This document shows positions 1-8,164 of a stretch of 36,548 nucleotides of DNA, piece after piece. The DNA is from Olavius sp. associated proteobacterium Delta 1. GTDB lineage: Bacteria > Desulfobacterota > Desulfobacteria > Desulfobacterales > JAFDCJ01. The first letter of the stretch is position 1; each line of letters starts with the position of its first letter. The stretch lies in assembly GCA_902749685.1 (NCBI GenBank), contig CACVKW010000506.1, positions 1 to 36,548 of the forward strand, read 5' to 3'. A program made the translations under genes and the position numbers. The notes beneath the pieces were generated by a model that saw only the letters and a list, made by a program, of their open reading frames with translations, was not told the DNA's origin and made no database searches.

Positions 1-78
1 GCATTGGGCAAAAAAGTACTTGTCGCAGCTCTGCAATTAAAAGAACGAGTTATCCTGCCCACTATGGCTTTCTCATAA
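1..78 (+). CDS. C-terminal tail of a rightward gene cut by the window edge
   Basis: Frame 1 is open from the first base to a TAA at 76-78. It gives 25 residues beginning ALGKKVLVAALQLKE and ending LPTMAFS, a protein-like composition. The family cannot be told from this tail. If real, the gene converges on dctQ, so no DctM gene lies directly downstream of the TRAP genes. The piece is short and could be a chance open frame. Confidence 0.4.
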   Translation, partial: ALGKKVLVAALQLKERVILPTMAFS

Positions 79-98
79 ATCATGCGCAAACATGATTT
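77..98. terminator. Perfect 8-bp hairpin between convergent genes
   Basis: AAATCATG (77-84) and CATGATTT (91-98) form a perfect inverted repeat with a 6-nt loop. It overlaps the stop codon of the rightward tail. It could end transcription in either direction, although the stem is AT-rich and no long T run follows. Confidence 0.3.
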
Positions 99-145
99 GT
101 GCCGTAGCCAGATTGAATATTTTAGGAATGCTATCGATTTAAATT

Positions 146-217
146 GAAAAGACTGAGCGAAGCGATACAACAAATCTTCAATCTTCAATATTCAATATTC
201 AATTCCGGCTTGTCCGG
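146..217 (+). repeat. Composite intergenic repeat, copy A
   Basis: Reads an A-rich start, GACTGAGCGAAGCGA, then four 7-bp units (ATCTTCA twice, ATATTCA twice, 174-201), then AATTCCGGCTTGTCCGG. The same order of parts is seen in copy C at 14571-14667 on the other strand. The first half is also shared with copies B (13641-13722) and D (30261-30338). It fills the gap downstream of dctQ. Confidence 0.6.
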
Positions 218-246
218 GTTAGGTTTCACCAGCGCCGGTTTCTCGT

Positions 247-732
247 TCAGACTGCGGCGTTGCCAATAGATGAGTTTCGTATCTCATCAATAAAGCATTC
301 AAGGGCGACCAGGAACATAATTGCAAAACCAAGCGGAATCGCTATGTAGGGCACTGTCATCGGAATCTGCATGGCCGTTGAGCGTTGGGTCCACTGGGCC
401 AGTGAAAACATCGTCCCTTCTTTGATACAGTAAACAAAAAAGCCAAGGGTCATTACATAGATTGCCGCGCTGACAGCGGTTTGGGCAGAGTTTTTCAGTT
501 TGCTGCGCAGATAACCAATGCTGATATGCATGCCGTCCCGAATGGCATAGGCCGAGCCGAGGCAGGTAATCCAGATCAGCAGATAGCGCGCCAATTCTTC
601 GGCCCAGCTGAACGGCGACTCAAAAACGTAGCGCAGGACGACCTGCACAAATATGATCCCCGTCATCATGGGAACCATTGCGATAATGGCATACTTGCAG
701 AGCGAAAGTAACAGATCGTTAACTCTTCGCAT
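247..732 (-). CDS. dctQ: TRAP transporter small permease (DctQ family)
   Basis: Small membrane subunit of a tripartite ATP-independent periplasmic (TRAP) transporter, which pairs with the large DctM subunit to import organic acids using a sodium gradient. The 161 residues hold four predicted membrane segments (about 13-34, 47-66, 85-105 and 125-147). The family signature FVQVVLRYVF...SWAEELARYLLIW is at 28-53. A strong ribosome site (AAAGGAG) precedes the ATG. It follows dctP by 23 bases in the same direction. The usual third gene, dctM, is not downstream within the window, where only repeats and a convergent gene tail are present. The substrate is unknown. Confidence 0.9.
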   Translation of the reverse strand: MRRVNDLLLSLCKYAIIAMVPMMTGIIFVQVVLRYVFESPFSWAEELARYLLIWITCLGSAYAIRDGMHISIGYLRSKLKNSAQTAVSAAIYVMTLGFFVYCIKEGTMFSLAQWTQRSTAMQIPMTVPYIAIPLGFAIMFLVALECFIDEIRNSSIGNAAV

Positions 733-755
733 CGGATCACTCCTTTAGGGAGGGA

Positions 756-1832
756 TTAATTACCGTACAGTTCCTTTTCCGCCGCCTGGGAAGCCTTCAT
801 AAATTTATCCACCCATTCGGCACCGATCCGGTTTTTGGTCCAAGTTACCATGTGATTGTGCATGGTATCTTTCCACACCTTCATTTCAGCGGCACTGGGT
901 ACGTAAACCTCGACGCCCTTTTTCTGAAAATAGTCCACCCAGACGGTTCCACCCCACAACGTCAACCCCTCAAAGGCCATCATGGCATTCAAGGCCGAAT
1001 CTTTGATCAGGTATCTCTGCTCCGGTGAAATCTTTTTCCAAAATCTTTGACTGACATAGATATTGGACATTCCCAGAAAAAAATCAGCCTTGTTGATATA
1101 TTTTAAAACTTCGTCAAGCTTGATCATGCGGACAAAGGGATCGGCCGTTATACAGCCGTCCACAACACCCTGCTGCAATGACGTGTAAAGCTCGGAAAAT
1201 GATATGGGTGTAGGGGTGCCGCCTGCAATTTTAACCATTTCCACCAGATTGGGCGTTTCAAGGGTTCTGATTTTTTGACCTTTCAGATCACTCGGCACGC
1301 GAATCGGTTTTTTGGCCGACATGAAATTGTAAAATGGCCCCTCAAAACCCCAGGCCAGGATTCGAATACCGTCGCGCTTGGCAATCATTTCTACCAATTC
1401 CTGCCCGGTGGGTCCGTTTAACACCTTTCTGGCCACATTCAGATCTTTGAACAGGTATGGAATCTGAAGCGCCAGGACCTCAGGAGCAAAGTTGGTAATC
1501 GGACCTCCCGGGTACCCGCTCATATCCATGGATCCGGCTTTAATCATCTCAAGAGCCTCGCGATCATTGCCGAGTTGACCCGAAGGAAATACCTTTACGG
1601 TAATAGCCCCGGCACTTCTTTTCTCGACCATGTCTTTAAATGCCTGGCCTTTAATATTCGTAGAGGCAAACTCGCCATTGGTCTTTTCCAATCCCAATTC
1701 CAAAGGTGGATCATAGGTACCGAATTTAATGCTGAGTGTTTTAGCCATAACCGGCGAACTAATAACAAATACTAGCACAATAAAAATTGCCGCCAACATT
1801 TTTAAATTAAATGCACTTTTACTTCTCTTCAT
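756..1832 (-). CDS. dctP: TRAP transporter solute-binding protein (DctP family)
   Basis: Periplasmic binding protein of a TRAP transporter. Of 358 residues, the first 30 are a signal peptide ending SSPVMA. The DctP-fold signature is clear: LKGQKIRTLETP (with the arginine that usually clamps a carboxylate), then GGTPTPISFSELYTSLQQGVVDG. Length is normal for the family. GGGAGG precedes the ATG. The gene lies between the amidinotransferase and dctQ, and a 49-bp heptamer array separates it from the amidinotransferase. The ligand is probably a small carboxylate; nothing in the sequence narrows it further. Confidence 0.93.
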   Translation of the reverse strand: MKRSKSAFNLKMLAAIFIVLVFVISSPVMAKTLSIKFGTYDPPLELGLEKTNGEFASTNIKGQAFKDMVEKRSAGAITVKVFPSGQLGNDREALEMIKAGSMDMSGYPGGPITNFAPEVLALQIPYLFKDLNVARKVLNGPTGQELVEMIAKRDGIRILAWGFEGPFYNFMSAKKPIRVPSDLKGQKIRTLETPNLVEMVKIAGGTPTPISFSELYTSLQQGVVDGCITADPFVRMIKLDEVLKYINKADFFLGMSNIYVSQRFWKKISPEQRYLIKDSALNAMMAFEGLTLWGGTVWVDYFQKKGVEVYVPSAAEMKVWKDTMHNHMVTWTKNRIGAEWVDKFMKASQAAEKELYGN

Positions 1833-1857
1833 AATAATCCTCCCTTCATTTTTTGGA

Positions 1858-1906
1858 CTTCTGTCATCTGTCTTCTGTCCTCCGTCTTCTGTCCTCTGTC
1901 ATCTGT
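1858..1906. repeat. Seven tandem heptamers of CNTCTGT type
   Basis: Seven contiguous 7-bp units (CTTCTGT, CATCTGT, CTTCTGT, CCTCCGT, CTTCTGT, CCTCTGT, CATCTGT) end one base before the stop codon of the amidinotransferase gene (TAA, read leftward at 1910-1908). They fill the gap before dctP. Confidence 0.85.
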
Positions 1907-1907
1907 T

Positions 1908-3044
1908 TTAGAAGCCTTCGACCTGATTGGGGAAATAGTCTTCCAGCGTACCCACACGATAAACATCCGCTGTTGCGCAGTGCAGGCAACCGCCAAACAT
2001 GACCACGTCGTAGAAAGGCACCGGGATCACCTCGATCCCGTGTTTTTCAAGCTCTTCTATCATCGGGGTCTCGCTGGCCTCGACACAAACGGTGTTCGGG
2101 TCGACAACCAGGAAGTTCATATTCAGCCAGATGCTGCAGTAGCAAAGGGGCCGTTTCTCTGTCAGAACCGATTTGGGTGCCCAGATAACCTCCCAGTCAT
2201 TTTTTTCGAGAAGTTCCATGACTTTCGGTGTCAGGACAGGCCGGGCCGGGTTGCAGACAACCAGCCCCGGGCGGATCGGTACCAGGGTGGAGTCCATGTG
2301 CCAGGGCTGCATTTCTTTGTACCGGATCTTATGTATTCGGTGATCGGAAAAATGCTGCGAGAGCCAGCGGATACCGGCATCGTTGGTGACCATTGAATAT
2401 TGCACGAAAAGATCCCTGCCAAAGCGTACGATGTCGGCCGCATCAAACAGGGGCTCGACTTCGGTGATCAGCCAGTCACTGGCTTCCGCCTTTTGCGAGC
2501 GTTGCTCCTCACTGAGATCATTCCAGATTTTGTGCCAATCCTTTTTGTAGGTGCGCGCGCTCAGACGGGGTTTGGGGGCAGCCTCCCAGCGAAAATTGGG
2601 ATCTTCAGCGTAGTATTTTTGCAACACCGGTCGGTAGGCAAGGTACTCGAACCAGCGGCTGCGATGGGACATCGTGGCCTCCAGGATTTCGTTGCCGACG
2701 GTCAGCAGAACATCCCGCGGCGGCATGCAGCCCAGCATAGACTCCTGTTTCCAGTCCGGTGTCTGGACAGCCTGACTGAAATCGAGCGGCTCGGGTCGAT
2801 CGACCCGGATGCCACGTTTTTCAAGAATACCGGCAAAGTTGTCAAGCTGTTCAACGGCTTTGGCTACCCTTTCCTCGGGCATAGGTCCCCAGGTACCGTA
2901 TGGGAAACCGTCCTTTGTAAAATCCCGGTAGACAGCCGGCTCCGGCGCCTGCAGCATGGCGCCCTCGGCACGCCCAACGATAACGTGTTTTAACGGGTCC
3001 CATTCATTCCACGAACTAACAATTGTTTTGCTCTCATTGACCAT
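1908..3044 (-). CDS. GATM-like L-arginine:amine amidinotransferase, paralogue 1
   Basis: Transfers the amidino group of arginine to an amine acceptor, giving a guanidino compound and ornithine. Of 378 residues, the start (TIVSSWNEWDPLKHVIVGRAEG) matches animal and bacterial glycine/inosamine amidinotransferases. The active-site blocks are present: FDAADIVRFGRDLFVQ (aspartate), HMDSTLVPIRPGL (histidine-aspartate) and GGCLHCATADVYR with the nucleophilic Cys near 356. The chosen ATG at 3044 has GGAGG six bases upstream; an in-frame TTG 12 bases earlier lies on that ribosome site. The acceptor is unknown and need not be glycine. It heads a leftward set with dctP and dctQ. A close paralogue is at 35286-36416. 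Confidence 0.88.
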   Translation of the reverse strand: MVNESKTIVSSWNEWDPLKHVIVGRAEGAMLQAPEPAVYRDFTKDGFPYGTWGPMPEERVAKAVEQLDNFAGILEKRGIRVDRPEPLDFSQAVQTPDWKQESMLGCMPPRDVLLTVGNEILEATMSHRSRWFEYLAYRPVLQKYYAEDPNFRWEAAPKPRLSARTYKKDWHKIWNDLSEEQRSQKAEASDWLITEVEPLFDAADIVRFGRDLFVQYSMVTNDAGIRWLSQHFSDHRIHKIRYKEMQPWHMDSTLVPIRPGLVVCNPARPVLTPKVMELLEKNDWEVIWAPKSVLTEKRPLCYCSIWLNMNFLVVDPNTVCVEASETPMIEELEKHGIEVIPVPFYDVVMFGGCLHCATADVYRVGTLEDYFPNQVEGF

Positions 3045-3082
3045 ATCAACCTCCAATATTTGTTTTTCATTAATTAATCCGC

Positions 3083-3104
3083 CCTGAATAATAGCCTATT
3101 CAGG
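3083..3104. promoter_or_regulatory. Perfect 8-bp hairpin in the leader of the amidinotransferase gene
   Basis: CCTGAATA (3083-3090) and TATTCAGG (3097-3104) are perfect inverted arms with a 6-nt loop, about 40 bases upstream of the amidinotransferase ATG. On the top strand a T-rich stretch follows, so it could also end rightward transcription. It may be an operator, a leader hairpin or a terminator; the sequence does not decide. Confidence 0.35.
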
Positions 3105-3166
3105 TTTATTGATGTTTTTGTTCTTTTCATAAACAAGTCGATAGTAAAATAGATAGAATTCCACAA

Positions 3167-3195
3167 ATATTCAATATTCAATTTTCATTCTTCAA
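3167..3195. repeat. Heptamer array abutting an SDR stop codon
   Basis: Units ATATTCA, ATATTCA, ATTTTCA and TTCTTCA run directly into the stop codon of the SDR gene (TAA, read leftward at 3198-3196). Confidence 0.75.
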
Positions 3196-3966
3196 TTATC
3201 GAGAACAGCGACTCAGTCCGCCGTTGATTTGAACTATCTGACCGGAAAAAATGGGACCGCCCTCAGCCGCTAGAAAAGAAACAGTGGCCGCCACTTCCTC
3301 CGGATCACCCACACGATCCAGCGGTATGTCTTTAGCATACATGGCCTTAACTTCATCCAGCGATATGTCGAAATCATCGGCATCGACCTGAAGCTGGGGG
3401 GTATCGATGACGCCTGGATGAACGATGCCGACATGAATATTTTCGGACCGGAGTTCTGCTGCCAGAGCTTCCCCCAGCGCGGTCAATCCGGATTTGGACG
3501 CACCATAGGCTGACGCATTTTTCCATCCCTCGATGCCGAACATCGAGCTCATGATAATTATTCTGCCTCCCCCAAGTTTTCGCATGCCGGCAAGCACTGC
3601 CTGAATACAGCCAAGATGTCCGGTTAGATTGACATTCAAATGCTTCCACCAATCCCCAGGATCCTGCTCCAAAAAAGGGACCATCGTCATATAGGCCGCG
3701 TTGGCGACCAGAATCTCCACCGGGCCCAGCTGTTCCGCTATTTCCTTGACCATGGTCTCGACCTGGCAAGCTTTCGACATATCGCAGGCCACGGCGATCC
3801 CACCGGTTTCCCTGGCAACCGCTTGCAGGTCGGGATGGGTATCCAAATCATTGACAGCGACCTTGGCGCCTTCCTCGGCCAGTCGAATTGCAGTTGCCCT
3901 GCCGATTCCTTGACCGGCACCGGTCACCAGGGCCACCTTGTTTTGAAGCTGTCCTTTGAAAGTCAT
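3196..3966 (-). CDS. Short-chain dehydrogenase/reductase, paralogue 1
   Basis: NAD(P)-dependent oxidoreductase of the classical SDR fold, 256 residues. The nucleotide motif TGAGQGIG is near residue 16, the NAA motif near 90, and the catalytic Ser (IIIMSSMFG) and YGASK follow in order. Late residues PGVIDTP and the C-terminal GQIVQINGGLSRCS are typical. The aspartate after the second strand (VNDLD) favours NAD over NADP. A GGTGG ribosome site precedes the ATG. A paralogue of the same length and closely similar sequence lies at 13773-14543. The substrate is not readable, though its setting suggests an alcohol or hydroxy acid from the same catabolic set. Confidence 0.9.
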   Translation of the reverse strand: MTFKGQLQNKVALVTGAGQGIGRATAIRLAEEGAKVAVNDLDTHPDLQAVARETGGIAVACDMSKACQVETMVKEIAEQLGPVEILVANAAYMTMVPFLEQDPGDWWKHLNVNLTGHLGCIQAVLAGMRKLGGGRIIIMSSMFGIEGWKNASAYGASKSGLTALGEALAAELRSENIHVGIVHPGVIDTPQLQVDADDFDISLDEVKAMYAKDIPLDRVGDPEEVAATVSFLAAEGGPIFSGQIVQINGGLSRCSR

Positions 3967-4148
3967 TTATTTTTCCACCTTTTTGGTAACCTGAATAATC
4001 TATTTTCCTGTGCGGATGGATATGTTCAATCCAAAAATATTAAAAAAATAGATACCTGAATTTTTAAGCACCGATCATCGCGCCAAGGCAGTTGCGGCGA
4101 CTTGACCTCAGGCTTCAGTACGGATTATTTTAGCGGAAAATTCAGGTA

Positions 4149-4904
4149 TTAGAAAAACACGGCTCCGCCATTCGGGCTTAGGATTTGTCCGCAGTAAAAG
4201 TTTCCGCCGTCAGAGGCCAGCAGAACGGCAGTCGCTGCAATTTCTTCGACGGTCCCCAGGCGCTGCATGGGAATATCTTTTTCCTTTTCAATCCATTCCG
4301 GTTCCATGTCCGCCAGAATCATGTCGGTTTCAATGGGGCCGGGAGCAATGGCATTGACCAGGATGCCCGGGACCAGTTCAAGCGCCAGGCTGCGGGTCAG
4401 CCCATTGATTCCGCCTTTGGCGGCGCAGTAATGGGCATAATTGGCTCGGCCCTTCTTTGAAAGCTCGGAGGTAATATTGATGATTTTTCCCACCGGATCG
4501 GTTGCCATCAACGGAATAAAGTATTTCGCTGCCAGAAATACCCCGCGCAGATCGATTGAAATCAGATGATCCCATTCTTCAACCGGCATGTCTTTGACGG
4601 GAAGCTCCTTGCCAATCGTGCCGGCATTGGCCACCAGGATGTTTATCTTGTCGAATTCCTTGCGGGCCACCTCCTGCATCCTGACAAAATCCGACTCTTG
4701 GCCGGCATCGGCTTGAATCGCAATACACTTGACGCCCAGCGCTTTTACTTCCTCAGCGGTCTGCTCCGCCGCTTTCTGATTGGAAGCATAGGAAAATATA
4801 ATGTGCGCGCCCTCCTGAGCATAAGCCAAACAGATTCCCTTGCCGATCCCACGGCTGCCGCCGGTTACGACGGCGACCCTGTCTTTCAGTTTTAAATCAG
4901 TCAT
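4149..4904 (-). CDS. Short-chain dehydrogenase/reductase (FabG-like)
   Basis: Classical SDR of 251 residues, probably NADP-dependent, acting in the cytoplasm on a hydroxy/keto substrate. TGGSRGIGKG, NAGTIG, the serine in INITSELS, YCAAKGG and APGPIETDM appear in the right order. The C-terminus GQILSPNGG is the usual end. The frame is open up to a TTG at 5003, but the ATG at 4904 has GGAGG eight bases upstream and gives a normal SDR N-terminus, so the longer form is unlikely. It lies upstream of the SDR at 3196 in the same direction. FabG-like similarity is general to the family and does not imply a role in fatty acid synthesis. Confidence 0.88.
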   Translation of the reverse strand: MTDLKLKDRVAVVTGGSRGIGKGICLAYAQEGAHIIFSYASNQKAAEQTAEEVKALGVKCIAIQADAGQESDFVRMQEVARKEFDKINILVANAGTIGKELPVKDMPVEEWDHLISIDLRGVFLAAKYFIPLMATDPVGKIINITSELSKKGRANYAHYCAAKGGINGLTRSLALELVPGILVNAIAPGPIETDMILADMEPEWIEKEKDIPMQRLGTVEEIAATAVLLASDGGNFYCGQILSPNGGAVFF

Positions 4905-5157
4905 TAGTGTATCCTCCACATTTTCTGATATTGCCGAAATTAAGTCGACATAAAAACTGCTCATTCCACCCTCCAATCCTTTGCCGAATTCGAAATGGCT
5001 CAAGGCGCAGGGCTCAGGGCGAAAGGAGAAGAATCATCTTCCCATAATAGGTATTAGTAAGAATTTTATGTCGAATGCTTATTGCTCGGCTTGGTAATTG
5101 GATTCGATCAAAGACCGAACCCAATTAATTTTCGATATCCTGCTGGTCAGGTGCTGA

Positions 5158-6630
5158 TCAGGCAGCCTTCAGATCCTCGGCACTGTGGACTTCATCCAGG
5201 TCCTTGTTGGTCTCGATCTCATGCGCCTTGAGTTCTTCCTCGTTTGGCGGAAAGGCTAGCGAGCCCACAATGAATACAATCAATGAAATGCTGGTGCTGA
5301 AAAACACCGGAACCTGGAAAATATTCCAGATTAAACCGCCTTCATCGGCACCTGGAACCCCCCAGATATTGGTTACCGTATAAACCGCCAGCCCCGCGAT
5401 AATACTGGCCCAGACGCCTTTGCGCGAGGCACCCTTCCAGAAGGGCGGAATAATTAAAGGCCAGGTTATGGTTACAAAAATGATATCCCAGGCCAGATAA
5501 GCCAGCTCAAGAACCTTGGCAAATGACAATGCCAAAACGATGGATATTATCGTAAACAACAGCACTCCGCCGCGGGACACCAGTAAAAGCTCAGATGAGC
5601 TGGGATTTTTTTTGATGAAATCGAGATAGATATTCTTAGATGATATGCCGGCGCAGGATACAAAACAGGCCGCCAGGGTCGACATGGCCATTCCTGCCAT
5701 GGCGGTCAGAAAAAAGGCCGCAAACAACGGGTGCCAGTATGTCCTTGCATATTCGAGCGTCAGCGGTTCGGCATTTTCGACGCCGGGGAAAATGGTCTTG
5801 AATGCTTCACCGAGCATTCCGGGAGTCCAGCAAATGGACAAAACGATTAAACCGGCAATGGCCATGGACAACTGGGCCACCCGGGGATTTTTGGCGCCGC
5901 AGGCTCTTTGACCGAGGTCGGCCGCCGGGATGTCGCCAATGGCAAGCACCAGGTAAAGCGTCCAGAATTCGGTGCCGCCCTTGCTGAACAATTTGCCGAC
6001 ATCCCACCATTCGGGGTTGAATATTTTATCCTCGTGCGTAAAAAAAATAACTGCCGAAATAGCCAGAATTCCGACGACGGAAATGATACCGTTTAATATA
6101 TCGGCGTAGGCCATCGACCAGAGACCGCCCAAAAGAGTGTAAATCAGGGTCAGGATACAAAAAACCAGCAGGCCAGCCCAAAAAGGTATGTTGAAAATAG
6201 TTTGGAGGATGTAACCGCCGCCCACTGCCAGGGCGCCGCCATTGAACATACCAAAGGCGATGATCATAATGGTTCCGGCAAACGCGCCCAGTTTGCGATC
6301 TGCAAATCTTAGCCCATAGTAATCGCCGATGGTCCAACCTTTTAAACGCCGGATAGGTTTGACCCAGATAAAAGCGCCGAGAACCATGCAGGAGCCCAGT
6401 CCAGCCATGGTGGCAGATGCTTCAAATCCGCCCGTAAAGTACCCGGAGCCGACGGCGGCAAAATAAAACGGCGCCGCCATCAGTGCCGCAACAAGGCTCC
6501 AGGTGGCCATGGATAAGGGCAGATTCCAGCCCGCGACAATAAAATCCTCTGCTGTTTTGACATGCTGATAACCCTTAAAGGCAAGGTAGAAAACAGCAAT
6601 CATAAAAATGCAGAACATAATTGGTATCAT
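5158..6630 (-). CDS. Sodium:solute symporter (SSS family)
   Basis: Membrane carrier of 490 residues that would bring in a solute with sodium. About 13 hydrophobic segments are spread along the protein. The SSS landmarks include AEDFIVAGWNLPL near residue 31, GYFTGGFE near 66, GWTIGDYYGLRFADRKLGAFAG near 98, and LYTLLGGLWSMAYADILNG near 163. The C-terminal tail is hydrophilic and acidic. A good AAGGAG site precedes the ATG. It lies 47 bases downstream of the glycerate kinase gene and may be co-transcribed with it. Family members carry sugars, carboxylates, choline or urea; the substrate cannot be told here. Confidence 0.88.
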   Translation of the reverse strand: MIPIMFCIFMIAVFYLAFKGYQHVKTAEDFIVAGWNLPLSMATWSLVAALMAAPFYFAAVGSGYFTGGFEASATMAGLGSCMVLGAFIWVKPIRRLKGWTIGDYYGLRFADRKLGAFAGTIMIIAFGMFNGGALAVGGGYILQTIFNIPFWAGLLVFCILTLIYTLLGGLWSMAYADILNGIISVVGILAISAVIFFTHEDKIFNPEWWDVGKLFSKGGTEFWTLYLVLAIGDIPAADLGQRACGAKNPRVAQLSMAIAGLIVLSICWTPGMLGEAFKTIFPGVENAEPLTLEYARTYWHPLFAAFFLTAMAGMAMSTLAACFVSCAGISSKNIYLDFIKKNPSSSELLLVSRGGVLLFTIISIVLALSFAKVLELAYLAWDIIFVTITWPLIIPPFWKGASRKGVWASIIAGLAVYTVTNIWGVPGADEGGLIWNIFQVPVFFSTSISLIVFIVGSLAFPPNEEELKAHEIETNKDLDEVHSAEDLKAA

Positions 6631-6677
6631 CTCTTTCTCCTTTCTTGCGGCAGCTAATGCCGGGTTATAAAAGCGGT

Positions 6678-8039
6678 TTATGAGATCAACATAAATTTCA
6701 GATCGTTTACGTTGGTTCCGGTCGCCCCGGTTTCAATATCATCACCCAGTTTTTTGAGAACCGGTGTCACATCATGCCCGGCAAGAGCAACGAAAATATC
6801 AATTGCAAAGTCATTCGCTCTTGCTAAAGTTTGATTGTCAACCATACCGCCGGCAATATCCGTGGGGCCGTCCGTGCCGTCTGAATCAAGACCGACGACC
6901 ACGACGTTACCGATTTTATCCAGACCGGGCGCTGAGGCTAAAGAAAATTCCTGGTTAGGTCCGCCCTCACCTGCTGTACCATCTATTTTGACCGTTGTCT
7001 CTCCGCCGCCGATGACCGCGCATGGCGGATTCAATGGGCGCTGATTGGATATAATTTCTCTGGCAATGGCGGCAAATGTTCGGCCCAGCTCTTTGCTTTC
7101 GCCTTCCAGAACGGTGGAAAGGATCATGGCCTTAAAACCAAGCTCAGAGGCCTTATCGGCGGCCGCTTCGCAGACACTGGCGCTTTTTACCAGAATAAAA
7201 CTGTGAAGGTTGTGGCCTGCCAGATCGCTAGTTTTAGGTGTTTCATGTTCAGCTCCGGCAGCTTTAAGATATTTACCGACAGCGGCCGGCACCCTGTCCC
7301 AGAGATCGTATTTTGTCAGAGTTGTGCGGGCATCCTCCAAAAAGGACGAATCGGGTACCGTGGGATCGGTAATATAGTCCAGTTCATCACCGGTAACATC
7401 AGATACCGTCAAATTGATTAATTGTGCCCGGGGATGAACCGCCCGGGCCAGTCGGCCGCCTTTAATTTGACTGAGGTGTTTTCGTACGGCATTGATTTCA
7501 TAAATATTGGCGCCGCAGGTTAACAGCAGCCGATTGACTGCTTTCTTTTCTCCCAGGGTGACACCGTCAACCGGCAGCGGCATCAAAGCCGAACTGCCGC
7601 CGGTAATACAGCCGAATACAATATCATTGGGTTGGGTTTGACGGGCCAGTGCGATCGCTTGCCGGGATGCTTCGAAACCGGCCTTATCCGGGATGGGATG
7701 GCTCGCATGGTACAATCTGGCTTGGGACAGTTTCCCTTCCTGGCCGTATTTGCATATGACCACGCCATCGGTAATTCTCTCGCCCAGTAAATCTTCCAGT
7801 GCCCGGGCGATCGGATAGGTAGCCTTTCCTCCTCCCAGCAGAAAAATACGTTTGTGCCCAGCTAAATTGTAACTCAGCTCTCCCACCAAAAGATGATTGC
7901 CATCAACTCGAACCAGGTTACGGGTTGCCTGGTAAGGATCGGCTTGCGCCAGGGCATGGTCAATAATATCAAGAGCCGCTTCACGCAGTTCCAGGTTGCC
8001 ATGCGAAAGAAGCTGTTTTCTATTATTAATGTAGGTCAT
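6678..8039 (-). CDS. Glycerate 2-kinase (GckA/TtuD, MOFRL family)
   Basis: ATP-dependent kinase making 2-phosphoglycerate from D-glycerate, 453 residues. The N-terminal domain has the glycine-rich GGGKATYPIA block and the CITGGSSALMPLP motif. The C-terminal MOFRL domain has GGGETTVKI, GGPNQEFSLA, GLDSDGTDGPTDIAGGMVD and GATGTNVNDL, all standard for the family. The ribosome site is modest (GAGAA). The neighbour upstream is an enolase paralogue, so the two could act in sequence on glycerate or an analogue. A related hydroxy acid as substrate is possible because the enolase partner is atypical. Confidence 0.9.
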   Translation of the reverse strand: MTYINNRKQLLSHGNLELREAALDIIDHALAQADPYQATRNLVRVDGNHLLVGELSYNLAGHKRIFLLGGGKATYPIARALEDLLGERITDGVVICKYGQEGKLSQARLYHASHPIPDKAGFEASRQAIALARQTQPNDIVFGCITGGSSALMPLPVDGVTLGEKKAVNRLLLTCGANIYEINAVRKHLSQIKGGRLARAVHPRAQLINLTVSDVTGDELDYITDPTVPDSSFLEDARTTLTKYDLWDRVPAAVGKYLKAAGAEHETPKTSDLAGHNLHSFILVKSASVCEAAADKASELGFKAMILSTVLEGESKELGRTFAAIAREIISNQRPLNPPCAVIGGGETTVKIDGTAGEGGPNQEFSLASAPGLDKIGNVVVVGLDSDGTDGPTDIAGGMVDNQTLARANDFAIDIFVALAGHDVTPVLKKLGDDIETGATGTNVNDLKFMLIS

Positions 8040-8059
8040 TGCGGTTCTCTTTTGCTTTT

Positions 8060-8122
8060 GCCGTGTGCCGTGTGCCGTGTGCCGTGAGCCGGCACCTTAA
8101 CCCTTCACCTTAAACCTTACAC
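8060..8122. repeat. Two heptamer arrays, GCCGTGT type and CCTTAAC type
   Basis: GCCGTGT three times plus GCCGTGA (8060-8087) is followed after one 7-bp unit by CCTTAAC, CCTTCAC, CTTAAAC and CTTACAC (8095-8122). Two different heptamer families sit side by side in phase, between the enolase-like gene and the glycerate kinase gene. Confidence 0.75.
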
Positions 8123-8164
8123 CCGATGCCATCGTCTGCGAGCATTCAGCTTTGAGCTACAACC

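Noticed and set aside
2400..2993. Rightward open frame (197 codons) over amidinotransferase 1
   Set aside because: It is antisense to a clearly conserved enzyme and shows no domain pattern.
4905..5003. Longer N-terminus (33 residues) for the SDR at 4149
   Set aside because: It begins at TTG, adds nothing family-like, and the ATG at 4904 has a proper ribosome site and the normal SDR start.
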